NCBI GenBank assembly: GCA_964448005.1
Contig: CAYUUW010000001.1
Coordinates: 1 to 64,000 of the forward strand
Direction of reading: 5' to 3'
Source: CAYUUW01 sp964448005
GTDB lineage: Bacteria; Patescibacteriota; Gracilibacteria; UM-FILTER-43-11
DNA: 64,000 nt
The stretch's first letter is position 1; every line of letters starts with the position of its first letter. Below the pieces are notes generated by a model, which was not told the DNA's origin, searched no databases, and saw only the letters and a list, made by a program, of their open reading frames with translations. The position numbers were made by a program, and so were the translations under genes. Positions 41,487-49,921 of the stretch are shown in pieces.

Positions 41487-41580
41487 GGGCCAGGCGCAGA
41501 ATATCATGCGGGATTGGCCTGGGCCAGGATGGGTGGAGAGGCGTAGGCTCACTCAGTGCTGGCGCTGAGAGCGCCAAAAT

Positions 41581-41609
41581 TTGTAGATGGTTAATTTTTA
41601 TGTTATAAT
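41581..41609 (+). promoter_or_regulatory. Promoter of the PQ-loop-like membrane protein gene
   Basis: TTGTAG (41581-41586), 17 bp, TATAAT (41604-41609). The ATG follows 27 nt later. Confidence 0.65.
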
Positions 41610-41635
41610 TAAACAATTGATTTTAAAAAAGCTCC

Positions 41636-42280
41636 ATGCTCACCCTTCCTCTCAAGCAGCTCTTTGGCGCCGCAGCAGTGCTCATTGCCATTGTCAGCTA
41701 CATTCCCTATTTCCATCACATCTTCCAGGGCAAAACCAAACCCCATGCCCTCACCTGGCTGGTGTGGACTGTTTTTACTGGAATGGGCTTTGTGCAGCAG
41801 TGGATGAACGGCGGAGGGGCCGGATCTTGGGCTATGGGAATCACTGCCCTGCTTTGCTTGGCGGTCTTTCTTCTTTCGCTCAAATACGGCGAAAAGGAAA
41901 TTACCCTTTTTGATTGGCTTAGCCTGCTGGGGGCCGCCGTGGCTTTGGTCATTTGGTTCTTCAGCCAGGATCCTGTGCTGGCCATGCTTCTGGTCGCCTT
42001 GGTTGACCTCCTCGGCTTTCTGCCCACTGTTCGCAAATCCTACTACAAGCCTTACGAGGAAACGCTTCTCACTTACTTCCTCACTTTCGTGAAATACCTG
42101 ATTGTTCTTTTTGCCCTGGAATCCTACTCCCTTTCCACTTGGCTCTACCCGGTCTTTGTTCTGCTGACTCATATTTCTTTTGTGCTGATGGTGGAATGGA
42201 GGCGCAGGAAAATTCAGGGGGCTGCCGAAATTATTCCGTCCCAGCCCGGTCTTCCCTGCGGCTTAATTGTTCAAAGGTAG
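41636..42280 (+). CDS. Multi-pass membrane protein, PQ-loop-like
   Basis: A 214-aa protein with about seven helices. AVLIAIVSYIPYFHHIFQGKTKPHALTWLVWTVFTG and, in the second half, VDLLGFLPTVRKSYYKPYEETLLTY repeat the P-Y-F/P-T-V-R-K plus W/T pattern of PQ-loop transporters. A tandem SemiSWEET-like duplication is likely. Substrate unknown. Confidence 0.7.
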   Translation: MLTLPLKQLFGAAAVLIAIVSYIPYFHHIFQGKTKPHALTWLVWTVFTGMGFVQQWMNGGGAGSWAMGITALLCLAVFLLSLKYGEKEITLFDWLSLLGAAVALVIWFFSQDPVLAMLLVALVDLLGFLPTVRKSYYKPYEETLLTYFLTFVKYLIVLFALESYSLSTWLYPVFVLLTHISFVLMVEWRRRKIQGAAEIIPSQPGLPCGLIVQR

Positions 42281-42497
42281 GCTTAAGGGCTACTCTTAGG
42301 TCCTCCCTATCCGACCATTTGCTGGGAAAGCAGCATGTCGCTTGACGGTCCTGCTGAGGCGCCGCATGGCTCACGGCTTTTCCATTGGATCTTGATTCGC
42401 GTTCCGCCTCTTGCGCCTTCCCTCTCCTCAATTCCCTTTGGCCCCCGAGTCTGGCAATGCTACACTTGGGGGGATTTTAAAACTAAAAAGCAAGACC

Positions 42498-43112
42498 ATG
42501 CTCATCCCCACCGTTATCGACAAGACTCCCACTGGCGAGCGCGCCTACGATATTTTCTCGCGCCTTTTGGAGGAGCGCATCATCTTCATTGGTGAGCAGT
42601 TCACCAGCCAGCTGGCCAACGTGGTGGTGGCCCAGCTGCTCTTTTTGGAGAAGCAGGATTCGACCAAAGACATCACCCTTTACGTCAATTCCCCCGGAGG
42701 CTCGGTCACGGCCATGTTCGCCATTTACGACACCATGCAGCTGGTCAAGCCAGATGTTTCCACCGTTTGCGTGGGGATCGCCGCCTCGGCCGGCTCCATC
42801 ATCCTGATGGGCGGCGCTAAAGGAAAGCGCTTCATCCTGCCTCATTCCGAGGTGATGATCCATCAGCCCCTGGGCGGGGCGGAGGGCCAGGCGTCCGACA
42901 TCGGCATTCAGGCGGAGCACATTCTGCAGACCAAGGACGTGCTGAACCAGATGGTGGCCTTCCACACCGGCCAGCCGCTGAAGCGGGTGGAGAAGGACAT
43001 GGACCGCGACAACTACATGCGCGCCAGGGAAGCCTTGGATTACGGTTTGGTCGATCACATCATTGGCAAGCAGGAGAACATGATCGTCCCCAGCCGCAGG
43101 TTCCTCAGCTAG
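42498..43112 (+). CDS. clpP: ATP-dependent Clp protease proteolytic subunit
   Basis: A 204-aa serine protease forming the tetradecameric barrel that degrades proteins fed by ClpX, ClpC or ClpA. The triad falls exactly at family numbering: S97 (GIAASAGS), H122 (EVMIHQP), D171 (MDRDNY). TERAYDIFSRLLEERIIFIG is the N-terminal handle. No tig or clpX lies beside it. A longer frame upstream is rejected because the family start is MLIPTVIDK. Confidence 0.96.
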   Translation: MLIPTVIDKTPTGERAYDIFSRLLEERIIFIGEQFTSQLANVVVAQLLFLEKQDSTKDITLYVNSPGGSVTAMFAIYDTMQLVKPDVSTVCVGIAASAGSIILMGGAKGKRFILPHSEVMIHQPLGGAEGQASDIGIQAEHILQTKDVLNQMVAFHTGQPLKRVEKDMDRDNYMRAREALDYGLVDHIIGKQENMIVPSRRFLS

Positions 43113-43133
43113 GCCGATCCAACCCACTCCGCC

Positions 43134-43735
43134 ATGAACGGAAAATCCTACTCCGGCTCGGATGAGCTGCCTCAGGGGGTGAGAAGTGCGCTGCTGCAGG
43201 GCCAAGGGCCTGAAGCTGTCGCTTCGAAGGGGATAAGCACGGCCTCCTTCCTGGTTTCCGACGGGACTGCTTTGCCCGATGCGCAGGATTTACACGATCT
43301 CCTTCCTTCCGAGCTGAAGCATTTCCTCTCCCAGCTTCAGGGCAAAGATGGAAAAAGAATCCCCGATGCTTTTCAGGGAAATCTCTCCGATATTGTCNNN
43401 NNNNNNNTTCCGGCCTCAGCAGCCAATCCAGAAGGAAGGGGCTCAACCATATTCTGCAGAATCTGCCTCAATCCTTGGTTCCGCCCGTGGATTCGGAGGA
43501 GGCTCAGGACCCCTTTGACCTTTCTCGCATGAGAAGCCTTGCCTCGGGGGCGCCTTCGGAAAGAGCCCAGGAAGAGGAGGGCGCCAGGGCCTTTTTCCTG
43601 CGGGAAGCCTCCAGAAACAGCCACGCCCCCCTTCCTATGGATCCGCTCAATGCCAGCAGGCCAGGGGATTGCCTTCGGATCCTTTTTCTGATTGTTGCGC
43701 TGGCGGGTCTGGCAGCCTTTTTTTGGTCGAACTAA
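43134..43735 (+). CDS. Hypothetical protein with C-terminal membrane anchor (gap inside)
   Basis: The frame runs MNGKSYSGSDELPQGVRSAL to DAFQGNLSDIV and meets ten Ns at 43398-43407. After the gap the coding frame is SGLSSQSRRKGLNHILQNLP, shifted relative to a 10-base gap, so the true gap is 2 modulo 3. It ends in a transmembrane tail (CLRILFLIVALAGLAAFFWSN). Together it is a roughly 200-aa tail-anchored protein of unknown family, 21 nt after clpP. Confidence 0.65.
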
Positions 43736-43752
43736 AGCGGCACACATCTTCC

Positions 43753-43780
43753 GTCATTCCGGGCCACGATCCGGAATCCA
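43753..43780. repeat. Dispersed ATTCCGG/CCGGAAT palindrome, copy 1
   Basis: GTCATTCCGG-n8-CCGGAATCCA. Other copies are at 59340-59365 and 60562-60586 (inverted). All are intergenic. Confidence 0.6.
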
Positions 43781-43884
43781 TGTTTTTGTATTGTCGGAAA
43801 ATGTTCGCAGCCTCTTGTCTGGCCTAGCCCTTTTGGCGAAAGGAAATTATGATAAGCCGGTCCCGTGAACCACTCTTCATCTTT

Positions 43885-45003
43885 ATGTTCCAACTTCTCA
43901 AAAATTCCGGCCAGGCCAGGCGCGGCGTGCTCACCACGGCCCACGGCTCCGTTCAGACGCCTTTTTTCATGACCATCGGCACGGTGGGGGCCATCAAGGG
44001 CCTGCTTCCCAGCGAGGTTCGCCAGCTGGGTGGCGAAGTGATCCTTTCCAACACCTACCACCTGCACCTCCGCCCCGGCGAAGAGGTCGTCCGAGAAGCC
44101 GGCGGCCTCCACAAGTTCATGGATTGGGATGGGCCGATCCTCACCGACAGCGGCGGTTATCAGGTCTTTTCCCTGGCCGGCATCCGCAAGCTGACGGAAG
44201 AGGGGGTGGAGTTCCAGTCGCATCTGAACGGGGAGCGGATCTTCCTGAGCCCCGAAAAGGCCATCGAAATTCAATTGGCCTTGGGCAGCGACATCATGAT
44301 GGTGCTGGACGAATGCCCTGCCGCGGACAAGGACCGAAGCTATGTGGAGAAATCCCTGGAACTGACGACGCGGTGGGCGGCGCGATGCAAACAAAAATTT
44401 TCAATTTTCAATGACCAATTTTCAAACAAACATAAAAATTTATTGTTTGCTATCGTCCAGGGCGGCATGCATCCGGATCTGCGAAAGCGATCCGCTGAGC
44501 AGCTGATGGAGATCGGTTTCGACGGCTACGCCATCGGCGGCCTTTCCGTAGGCGAGCCCAACGAGGTGATGTATGGCATTCTGGAGGGGCTGCTGCCCAT
44601 CCTCCCCGCCGAAAAGCCCCGCTACCTGATGGGCGTGGGCACCCCTCGGGACATTCTTGAGGGGGTGGAGCGGGGGGTGGACATGTTCGACTGCGTGCTG
44701 CCCACGCGAAACGCCCGCCACGGGCACCTGTTCACCTCGCAGGGGGTGGTGCGCATCCGCAACGAGCAGTACAAAAAGGATTTCAGCCCCTTGGATCCGG
44801 CCTGCGCCTGCCTCACCTGCCAGCGCTTCAGCAAGGCTTACCTGCGCCACTTGTGCGTTTCGAACGAGATCCTGGGAATGCGCCTGAACATGCTGCACAA
44901 CGTGGCCTTCTACCTGAATCTGATGAGGCAGATTAGAGGGGCGATTGAGGTGGGCCGATTTGGGGAATTCAAGAAGGAGTTTTTGCTCAACCTGGAGGAC
45001 TGA
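43885..45003 (+). CDS. tgt: Queuine tRNA-ribosyltransferase
   Basis: A 372-aa TIM-barrel enzyme that exchanges guanine-34 for preQ1 in tRNAs with GUN anticodons. TDSGGYQVFSL holds the general-base Asp, FAIVQGGMHPDLR and GFDGYAIGGLSVGE bind the base, and VDMFDCVLPTRNARHG the nucleophilic Asp. Zn ligands are CACLTCQRFSKAYLRHL. The start MFQLLKNSGQARRG fits the family. Between WAARCKQ and LLFAIVQGG lies an AT-rich in-frame insertion (44394-44446) similar to intergenic repeats nearby. Confidence 0.95.
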   Translation: MFQLLKNSGQARRGVLTTAHGSVQTPFFMTIGTVGAIKGLLPSEVRQLGGEVILSNTYHLHLRPGEEVVREAGGLHKFMDWDGPILTDSGGYQVFSLAGIRKLTEEGVEFQSHLNGERIFLSPEKAIEIQLALGSDIMMVLDECPAADKDRSYVEKSLELTTRWAARCKQKFSIFNDQFSNKHKNLLFAIVQGGMHPDLRKRSAEQLMEIGFDGYAIGGLSVGEPNEVMYGILEGLLPILPAEKPRYLMGVGTPRDILEGVERGVDMFDCVLPTRNARHGHLFTSQGVVRIRNEQYKKDFSPLDPACACLTCQRFSKAYLRHLCVSNEILGMRLNMLHNVAFYLNLMRQIRGAIEVGRFGEFKKEFLLNLED

Positions 45004-45023
45004 AGGCATCTTCGGAATATAGA

Positions 45024-45052
45024 TTGCTTAAATTTTTATTTTATTCTATAAT
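45024..45052 (+). promoter_or_regulatory. Promoter of the 71-aa ORF
   Basis: TTGCTT (45024-45029), 17 bp, TATAAT (45047-45052), giving a start near 45059, 17 nt before the ATG. Confidence 0.65.
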
Positions 45053-45075
45053 ATAATAAATTTAAGTCTTCAGTT

Positions 45076-45291
45076 ATGACCTCAGAGCATTCCTCTTCCT
45101 GGTTTGATGAAGAAGGAGGTGAAAGAAGGCGATACCAGGATGTTCCGATGCCAACCGCTCAGCTTCCTGAGCCTGTTCCGACTCCGGCCAATGTTTACAG
45201 GAAGAGGGTGGCGGATATTGCTAGCGGAGCCATTAAGTCTCCTTGGCTTGAACATGGCTTGCGTCGTCCAAACAAGCCTGGCAAAGCTTAG
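45076..45291 (+). CDS. Small hydrophilic protein (71 aa), unknown
   Basis: MTSEHSSSWFDEEGGERRRY, then a Pro-rich middle and a basic C-terminus (LEHGLRRPNKPGKA). Low complexity and no family. A good promoter directly upstream and intact frame support expression. Confidence 0.5.
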   Translation: MTSEHSSSWFDEEGGERRRYQDVPMPTAQLPEPVPTPANVYRKRVADIASGAIKSPWLEHGLRRPNKPGKA

Positions 45292-45363
45292 TTTTGGCCG
45301 TATCTGAAGTAGGGGATTGTGGCTTTTCGGCGTATGATTTTTTCCGAAATATCCTTTCGCTAC

Positions 45364-45724
45364 ATGCAGCTTCCTCCCAAATCCAATCTGACGGACGCCA
45401 AGTACCAATCCATCCTCGATCTGCTGCTTCGATTGGATGTGAAGCTGGCTGACATCGAGGAGAAATTCGTCACAGGCAGCGGCCACGGAGGCCAAAAGAT
45501 CAATAAAACGGCCAGCGCCGTGCAGCTGAAGCATGTGCCCNNNNNNNNNNAGCGGAGCATCGGTCAAATGCCAAAAGCACCGCGAAAGGAGCATGAACCG
45601 CATTCTGGCTCTGCGGGAGCTCTTGCGAAAGCTGGATCCCGAATCGAAGGCTGACGGGGCGGGAGAGAAAATCCGAAAGCAGAAGGCGCGCCGCAAAAGG
45701 CGTCAGCGCAGCGCGGAAGCCTAG
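45364..45724 (+). CDS. Peptide chain release factor-like (RF-1 domain) protein, gap inside
   Basis: FVTGSGHGGQKINKTASAVQLKHVP carries the catalytic GGQ loop of class I release factors. After ten Ns (45541-45550) the frame resumes SGASVKCQKHRERSMNRILA and ends in a basic tail (KIRKQKARRKRRQRS). Removing the Ns exactly restores HVPSGASVKCQ, normal for the family, giving 116 aa. With no codon-recognition domain, it should rescue stalled ribosomes like ArfB or PrfH. The start could also be 45319. Confidence 0.85.
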
Positions 45725-46050
45725 CTCCCTTTCAGGAGATCCAGCAGCTCGTTGGCGCTTTGGCTCAAGTCGTCGCTTCCCCCCAAGGCCTTCAGGCCTT
45801 CCATGGTCTGCTTGAACTGGTCCAGGTTCAGCCCCAGGCTTTCTTTGGCCCAATCGAAGAAATAGACAATCCCGATGATGGGCAGCACAATGAAGAGCAG
45901 GAAGAGCGTCACGTTGGTCAGCGCCTTCACTACGGCCCAAAAGTGCATCTTCCTCTGGTAGTCCAGAATCTTGTCCAGCTTCTCCTCGGTCGTCAGGGGT
46001 GGTTTGGGAGGGCGGTTGAGCCTGGCTTTGAGTTTTTCGCGGAGTTTCAT
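45721..46050 (-). CDS. Small membrane protein, DUF5665-like
   Basis: A 109-aa protein. A basic N-terminus, LTTEEKLDKILDYQRKMHFWAVVKALTNVTLFLLFIVLPIIGIVYFFDWA (one long or two short helices) and an amphipathic C-terminal helix (LGLNLDQFKQTMEGLKALGG). It resembles the CPR membrane proteins labelled DUF5665. Its stop overlaps the stop of the convergent release-factor gene by 4 nt. Confidence 0.65.
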   Translation of the reverse strand: MKLREKLKARLNRPPKPPLTTEEKLDKILDYQRKMHFWAVVKALTNVTLFLLFIVLPIIGIVYFFDWAKESLGLNLDQFKQTMEGLKALGGSDDLSQSANELLDLLKGS

Positions 46051-46197
46051 TGGGTGGGATTATGGGGAGGGTTGGGATGATTGAGATTATTGGGAGTCTT
46101 TTTAGGAGCGTTAGGAGTTTTCAATTTTTCATGTTTTCAGGAATTTTTTTTGAAAACTGGAAATTGGTCATTGGACATTGGAAATTTGAGACCTGAG

Positions 46198-47967
46198 CTA
46201 CGTAGTAGCGATTTTTATATTCGCCTCCTTCAGCGCTTCTTCCGGCAATTCGGAAGGCGCATTCAGGGTCAGGTCGCGGGCCTTCTGGTCCTTTGGGAAG
46301 GCGATCACCTCGCGGATGTTGGGCTCCCCGGCAAAAATCATTATAAGCCGATCCAGCCCCCAGGCGATGCCGCCATGCGGCGGAGCCCCGTAGCGGAAAG
46401 CCTCCAGCATGTGGCCGAAGCGCCTCTGGGCGGCTTCCGGGCTGATCCCCAGCAGCTGGAAAACCTTCTGCTGCAGCTCTGGTTCGTGGATCCGCAGGCT
46501 GCCGCCGCCGATCTCATTGCCGTTGAGCACAACGTCGTAGGCAATGGCGCGCGCCTTTTCCGGCTCGCTCTCCAGCAGGGGCTGGTCCTCCTTCATGGGC
46601 CGGGTGAAAGGGTGATGGACCGCAGCCAATCCGCCCGTTTCCTTGTCCCGTTCGAACATGGGGAACTGGTTCACCCAGCAGTAGGCCATCACGTTCGGAT
46701 CCCGCAGGCCAAAACGCTCTGCGCAAGCCAATCGAACCTGGCCCAGCGCTTCGCAGGCAGTGCCGTACTGGTCGGCGGCGAAGAAAACGATGTCCCCCGG
46801 CTGCGCTGCTGTCTTTTCCGTCAAAGCCTTCTGCTCGGCCTCGCCCAGGAATTTTAGAATAGGGGATTTCAGGGTTCCGTCGGCCTCGTGGACAATGTAG
46901 GCCAGCCCCTTGGCTCCGTGTATTTTGGCCAGCTCCGTCAGGTCGTCTATGATCTTGCGGGTAAAGGACGCCCCCTTCTCCACGCGCAGAGCCTTGACCA
47001 CCCCGCCGCTTTCCACAGCGCCTTTGAAGACGCCGAAGCCGCTCTCCCTCACGATGTCCGAGACGTCCGCCAGCTCCATGCCGAAGCGCAGATCGGGCTT
47101 GTCGCTGCCGTAGCGGTCCATCGCCTCTTTCCACGACAGTACCGGGAAGGGCTGCTGGAGGATTTTCTTTTCCGGGGCGAAGCGTTGGCTCAGGGCCACC
47201 AGCATGGGCTCGCTCACGGCCATCACGTCTTTCTCTTCCACGAAGGACATCTCCATGTCCAGCTGGGTGAATTCCGGCTGTCGGTCGCCCCGCTGGTCCT
47301 CGTCCCTGAAGCAGCGGGCCACCTGAAAGTAGCGGTCCATGCCCGCCACCATCAAAAGCTGCTTCAGCTGCTGGGGGCTTTGGGGCAGCACGTAGAACTT
47401 CCCCGGGTAGAGGCGGGAAGGCACCATGTATTCGCGGCTGCCTTCGGGCGTGCCCTTGATGAGGATGGGCGTTTCGATCTCCAGAAATCCCTGCGTGTCC
47501 ATCTGGTCGCGGATCATCTTGATGATCTGGTGACGCAGCACAATGTTCTTCTTCATTCTTTCCCGGCGCAGATCCAGGTAGCGGTATTTCAGCCGCAGCT
47601 CTTCGCCCACGGGCTTGTCCTGGTCGATCTCGAAAGGAGGGGTTTGCGAGCTGTTCAGAATCTCCACATGACTCACGTAGACTTCGATTTCGCCCGTATC
47701 CAAATTCGGATTGCTTTGGCCTTCCATACGGGGGCGCACCTCCCCGGTCACCTTCAGCACATATTCAGATCGCACCGCTTCGGCCCGCTTCAGGCTCTCC
47801 AGGTGGAAATCCGGATGGAAGACGATTTGAGTCAGCCCGTAGCGGTCGCGCAGATCGATGAAGATGATGCCGCCATGGTCGCGCCGCCGATGAACCCAGC
47901 CGCTCAAAGTCACGGTTTGCCCCTCGTGCTGGGGGGTCAGGTCGTTGCAGGTGTGGGTGCGGTGCAT
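46198..47967 (-). CDS. aspS: Aspartyl-tRNA synthetase
   Basis: 589 aa, normal bacterial length. An OB-fold anticodon domain (GWVHRRRDHGGIIFIDLRDRYGLTQIVF), the class II core with motif 2 FRDEDQRGDRQPEFTQLDMEMSF, the bacterial GAD insertion (around 290-420) and motif 3 GIAWGLDRLIMIFAGEPNIREVIAFPK. MHRTHTCNDL is the family start; the frame upstream is an AT-rich repeat. Whether it also charges tRNA-Asn cannot be told from motifs; the GatB/YqeY gene at 52438 is not an amidotransferase subunit. Confidence 0.96.
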   Translation of the reverse strand: MHRTHTCNDLTPQHEGQTVTLSGWVHRRRDHGGIIFIDLRDRYGLTQIVFHPDFHLESLKRAEAVRSEYVLKVTGEVRPRMEGQSNPNLDTGEIEVYVSHVEILNSSQTPPFEIDQDKPVGEELRLKYRYLDLRRERMKKNIVLRHQIIKMIRDQMDTQGFLEIETPILIKGTPEGSREYMVPSRLYPGKFYVLPQSPQQLKQLLMVAGMDRYFQVARCFRDEDQRGDRQPEFTQLDMEMSFVEEKDVMAVSEPMLVALSQRFAPEKKILQQPFPVLSWKEAMDRYGSDKPDLRFGMELADVSDIVRESGFGVFKGAVESGGVVKALRVEKGASFTRKIIDDLTELAKIHGAKGLAYIVHEADGTLKSPILKFLGEAEQKALTEKTAAQPGDIVFFAADQYGTACEALGQVRLACAERFGLRDPNVMAYCWVNQFPMFERDKETGGLAAVHHPFTRPMKEDQPLLESEPEKARAIAYDVVLNGNEIGGGSLRIHEPELQQKVFQLLGISPEAAQRRFGHMLEAFRYGAPPHGGIAWGLDRLIMIFAGEPNIREVIAFPKDQKARDLTLNAPSELPEEALKEANIKIATT

Positions 47968-47999
47968 AATAACAAAATTACGAGTTACGAGTTGACAAT

Positions 48000-48100
48000 T
48001 ACGAGTTGGGTTCTGAAAAGATGAAAATTTGAAAAATTGAAAAGTAAAACGTTTTTTAATTTTCACATTTTCACATTTTCACATTTTCAAGGAGGCGGTT
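48000..48100. repeat. AT-rich intergenic minisatellite
   Basis: ACGAGTT occurs twice upstream, followed by four tandem copies of TTTTCACA/TTTTCAAG-type units at 48059-48091. Related AT-rich words (AATTTTCAA, CAATGACCAATT) recur at 44394-44446 in tgt and at 46110-46190. Confidence 0.5.
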
Positions 48101-48446
48101 GAGGGGCCAACCCATGTTATCACGGCCTTTCGCTCTGTCCAGGTTTAGCAATATTTACTTCAGATTGTTTTCCAGGAAATGCAAGCCTTCTTTTGCCCAA
48201 AGCCTGAAAAACAGAAAGTGCCTTTAGGAGCCATTTTGAATAAAAAATGTATGCATTGAACAGCTCTTTTTCAGGTTGAACAAAAAATTTATTGTTGACC
48301 AAAAAATGTGAACAATCTAAGTTGGCTATGCAAAAGGAAAAGGCAAAAATAAAATCCCCAAAAATGCTTCTTGAACTTTCCCCCGCCGCTTTGCTTGGCT
48401 AAGGCCAGGCTGGGATTTTTGCGCTTCCTTTTCATTCCTCCTTCCT
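48101..48446. other. Intergenic region before rsmH
   Basis: An open frame on the minus strand (48120-48302) has no supporting features. A promoter TTGACC (48295-48300), 17 bp, TAAGTT (48318-48323) points at rsmH with a leader of about 115 nt. No mraZ gene is present, although mraZ often precedes rsmH. Confidence 0.5.
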
Positions 48447-49370
48447 ATGAAAGAACCCTTGCATCACCCCGTCCTTCTGGAGGAGACCCTTGATCTTTTA
48501 AAGCTAAAGCCTGGAATGCTCGTGGTGGATGCCACCCTTGGCCTAGGCGGCCATAGCGAGGCTTTCCTGAAGGCCATCGGCCCTTCCGGCCGACTGATCG
48601 CCTTCGAGCAGGATGGCCGGAATTTGGCCCTGGCCCAGGAGCGCCTGAGGCCCTACGCCAAGCAGATCGATTACGTGCACCTGAACTTCGAGCGCTTGGC
48701 GGAAGCCCTTTCCGCCCAAAGAAAGCCCGACGCCATCTTCTTCGATCTTGGGCTGTCCTCCCCTCATCTCGATGACCCTTCCCGAGGCTTCTCATTCCAG
48801 AAGGAGGGTCCGCTGGACATGCGCTTCGATCCTCGGTCGGAGCTGACCGCCGAAAAAGTGGTGAACCAGTTTGCCGAAAAAGACCTGGCCGACCTGATCT
48901 GGAAGTACGGCGAGGAGACGCACAGCCGTCGTATCGCCAAGGCCATTGTTCTGGCCAGGAAGAAGGGGCGCATCGTGAGCACGACCCAGTTGGCCCAGCT
49001 CATCCAATCGTCCATCTTCGGCCGCCATCGCCTGCATCCTGCCACGCTCACGTTCCAGGCCCTGCGAATCTTCGTCAATCGCGAGCTCGAGGTGCTGCAG
49101 ACCGCTCTGGATTCGGCAGTCGAAGCCCTGGCTCCGGGCGGACGCATCGCAGCGATCAGCTACCATTCCTTGGAGGATCGGGCGGTGAAGCAGGCTTTCC
49201 GACATTACGGGAAAACATGTATTTGCCCAAAAGAACTCCCAATCTGTCAATGCGATTTTAAGAAAAAGCTTTATCTCTTAACGAGAAAACCTATAATACC
49301 TTCCAGTATTGAGGTTTCTCAGAACCCGCGAGCGCGAAGCGCGAAGCTGCGGGTCGCCGAGCGATTATGA
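48447..49370 (+). CDS. rsmH: 16S rRNA (cytosine-1402-N4)-methyltransferase
   Basis: A 307-aa methyltransferase of the ribosomal P-site. HHPVLLEETLDLLKLKPGMLVVDATLGLGGHSEAFL is the signature N-terminus with motif I. DAIFFDLGLSSPHLDDPSRGFSFQKEGPLDMRFD and SYHSLEDRAVKQAFR are the MraW hallmarks, and the insert has HRLHPATLTFQALRIFVN. It stops within the start of the next gene (ATGA overlap), as in division clusters of other bacteria. Confidence 0.96.
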   Translation: MKEPLHHPVLLEETLDLLKLKPGMLVVDATLGLGGHSEAFLKAIGPSGRLIAFEQDGRNLALAQERLRPYAKQIDYVHLNFERLAEALSAQRKPDAIFFDLGLSSPHLDDPSRGFSFQKEGPLDMRFDPRSELTAEKVVNQFAEKDLADLIWKYGEETHSRRIAKAIVLARKKGRIVSTTQLAQLIQSSIFGRHRLHPATLTFQALRIFVNRELEVLQTALDSAVEALAPGGRIAAISYHSLEDRAVKQAFRHYGKTCICPKELPICQCDFKKKLYLLTRKPIIPSSIEVSQNPRARSAKLRVAERL

Positions 49371-49756
49371 TCAACCTCAATTCCCCCCAACAAACACATA
49401 GACAAATGTCCGTAGCCCTTTCTGTAGAAAGTAAGCGTTCTAATGTGAGGAAAAAGCCGCTTTCACATGCCATTAAAATGGGGGCGAATTCGCTCCTTTT
49501 TGTTGTGGTCGCCCTGGTGGCCATCGTCAGCTTCCTTTATCTGGCGCATGCCAACCGCAATGCCACCAAGGGCTACTCCCTCAAGAGCCTGGAGCAGCAG
49601 CGGGGCCATCTGATGGTTCAGAACGAGATCCTGGACATGCAGATCGCCCAGATCCGCTCCTTGGACGCCTTGCAGAACGATCCGAAGATCCTTTCCATGC
49701 GCCGCGCCGACCAGCCGCAGTTCGTCCGGGGCGACACGGCGGTGGCCCAGCGGTAA
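49367..49756 (+). CDS. FtsL-like cell-division protein
   Basis: A 129-aa bitopic protein: basic cytoplasmic N-terminus, one transmembrane helix (about 42-62), then a coiled-coil-like extracytoplasmic part (SLKSLEQQRGHLMVQNEILDMQIAQIRSLDALQND). Sequence is poorly conserved in FtsL, but topology, size and the 4-nt overlap with rsmH make it the likely FtsL. No ftsI follows; an alr gene does. Confidence 0.75.
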   Translation: MINLNSPQQTHRQMSVALSVESKRSNVRKKPLSHAIKMGANSLLFVVVALVAIVSFLYLAHANRNATKGYSLKSLEQQRGHLMVQNEILDMQIAQIRSLDALQNDPKILSMRRADQPQFVRGDTAVAQR

Positions 49757-49821
49757 GAGTCAAAATTGATCAAAGCCTCAAGCTTACGAAGCTTATGTAG
49801 CTCAATAAGCTTATTAAGCTA

Positions 49822-49839
49822 CCCCGGTGTCCACCGGGG
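49822..49839. terminator. Short GC-rich hairpin
   Basis: CCCCGGTG-TC-CACCGGGG after the ftsL-like gene, preceded by three AAGCTT-type repeats (49788-49820). No T-tract. Confidence 0.4.
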
Positions 49840-49921
49840 GAATCATAATTTGCGGTTGGAATGAGGCTGGGCATTTTAATGGGGGCTCTTTTGGGGTAAT
49901 CTGCTGGCATTATCCAACCCG

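Noticed and set aside
43134..43735. Treating the two open frames around the gap as separate genes
   Set aside because: The second lacks a proper start and continues the first if the gap is 2 modulo 3.
48120..48302. 60-codon open frame on the minus strand before rsmH
   Set aside because: No family, no promoter or ribosome site in its direction, overlaps an AT-rich spacer.
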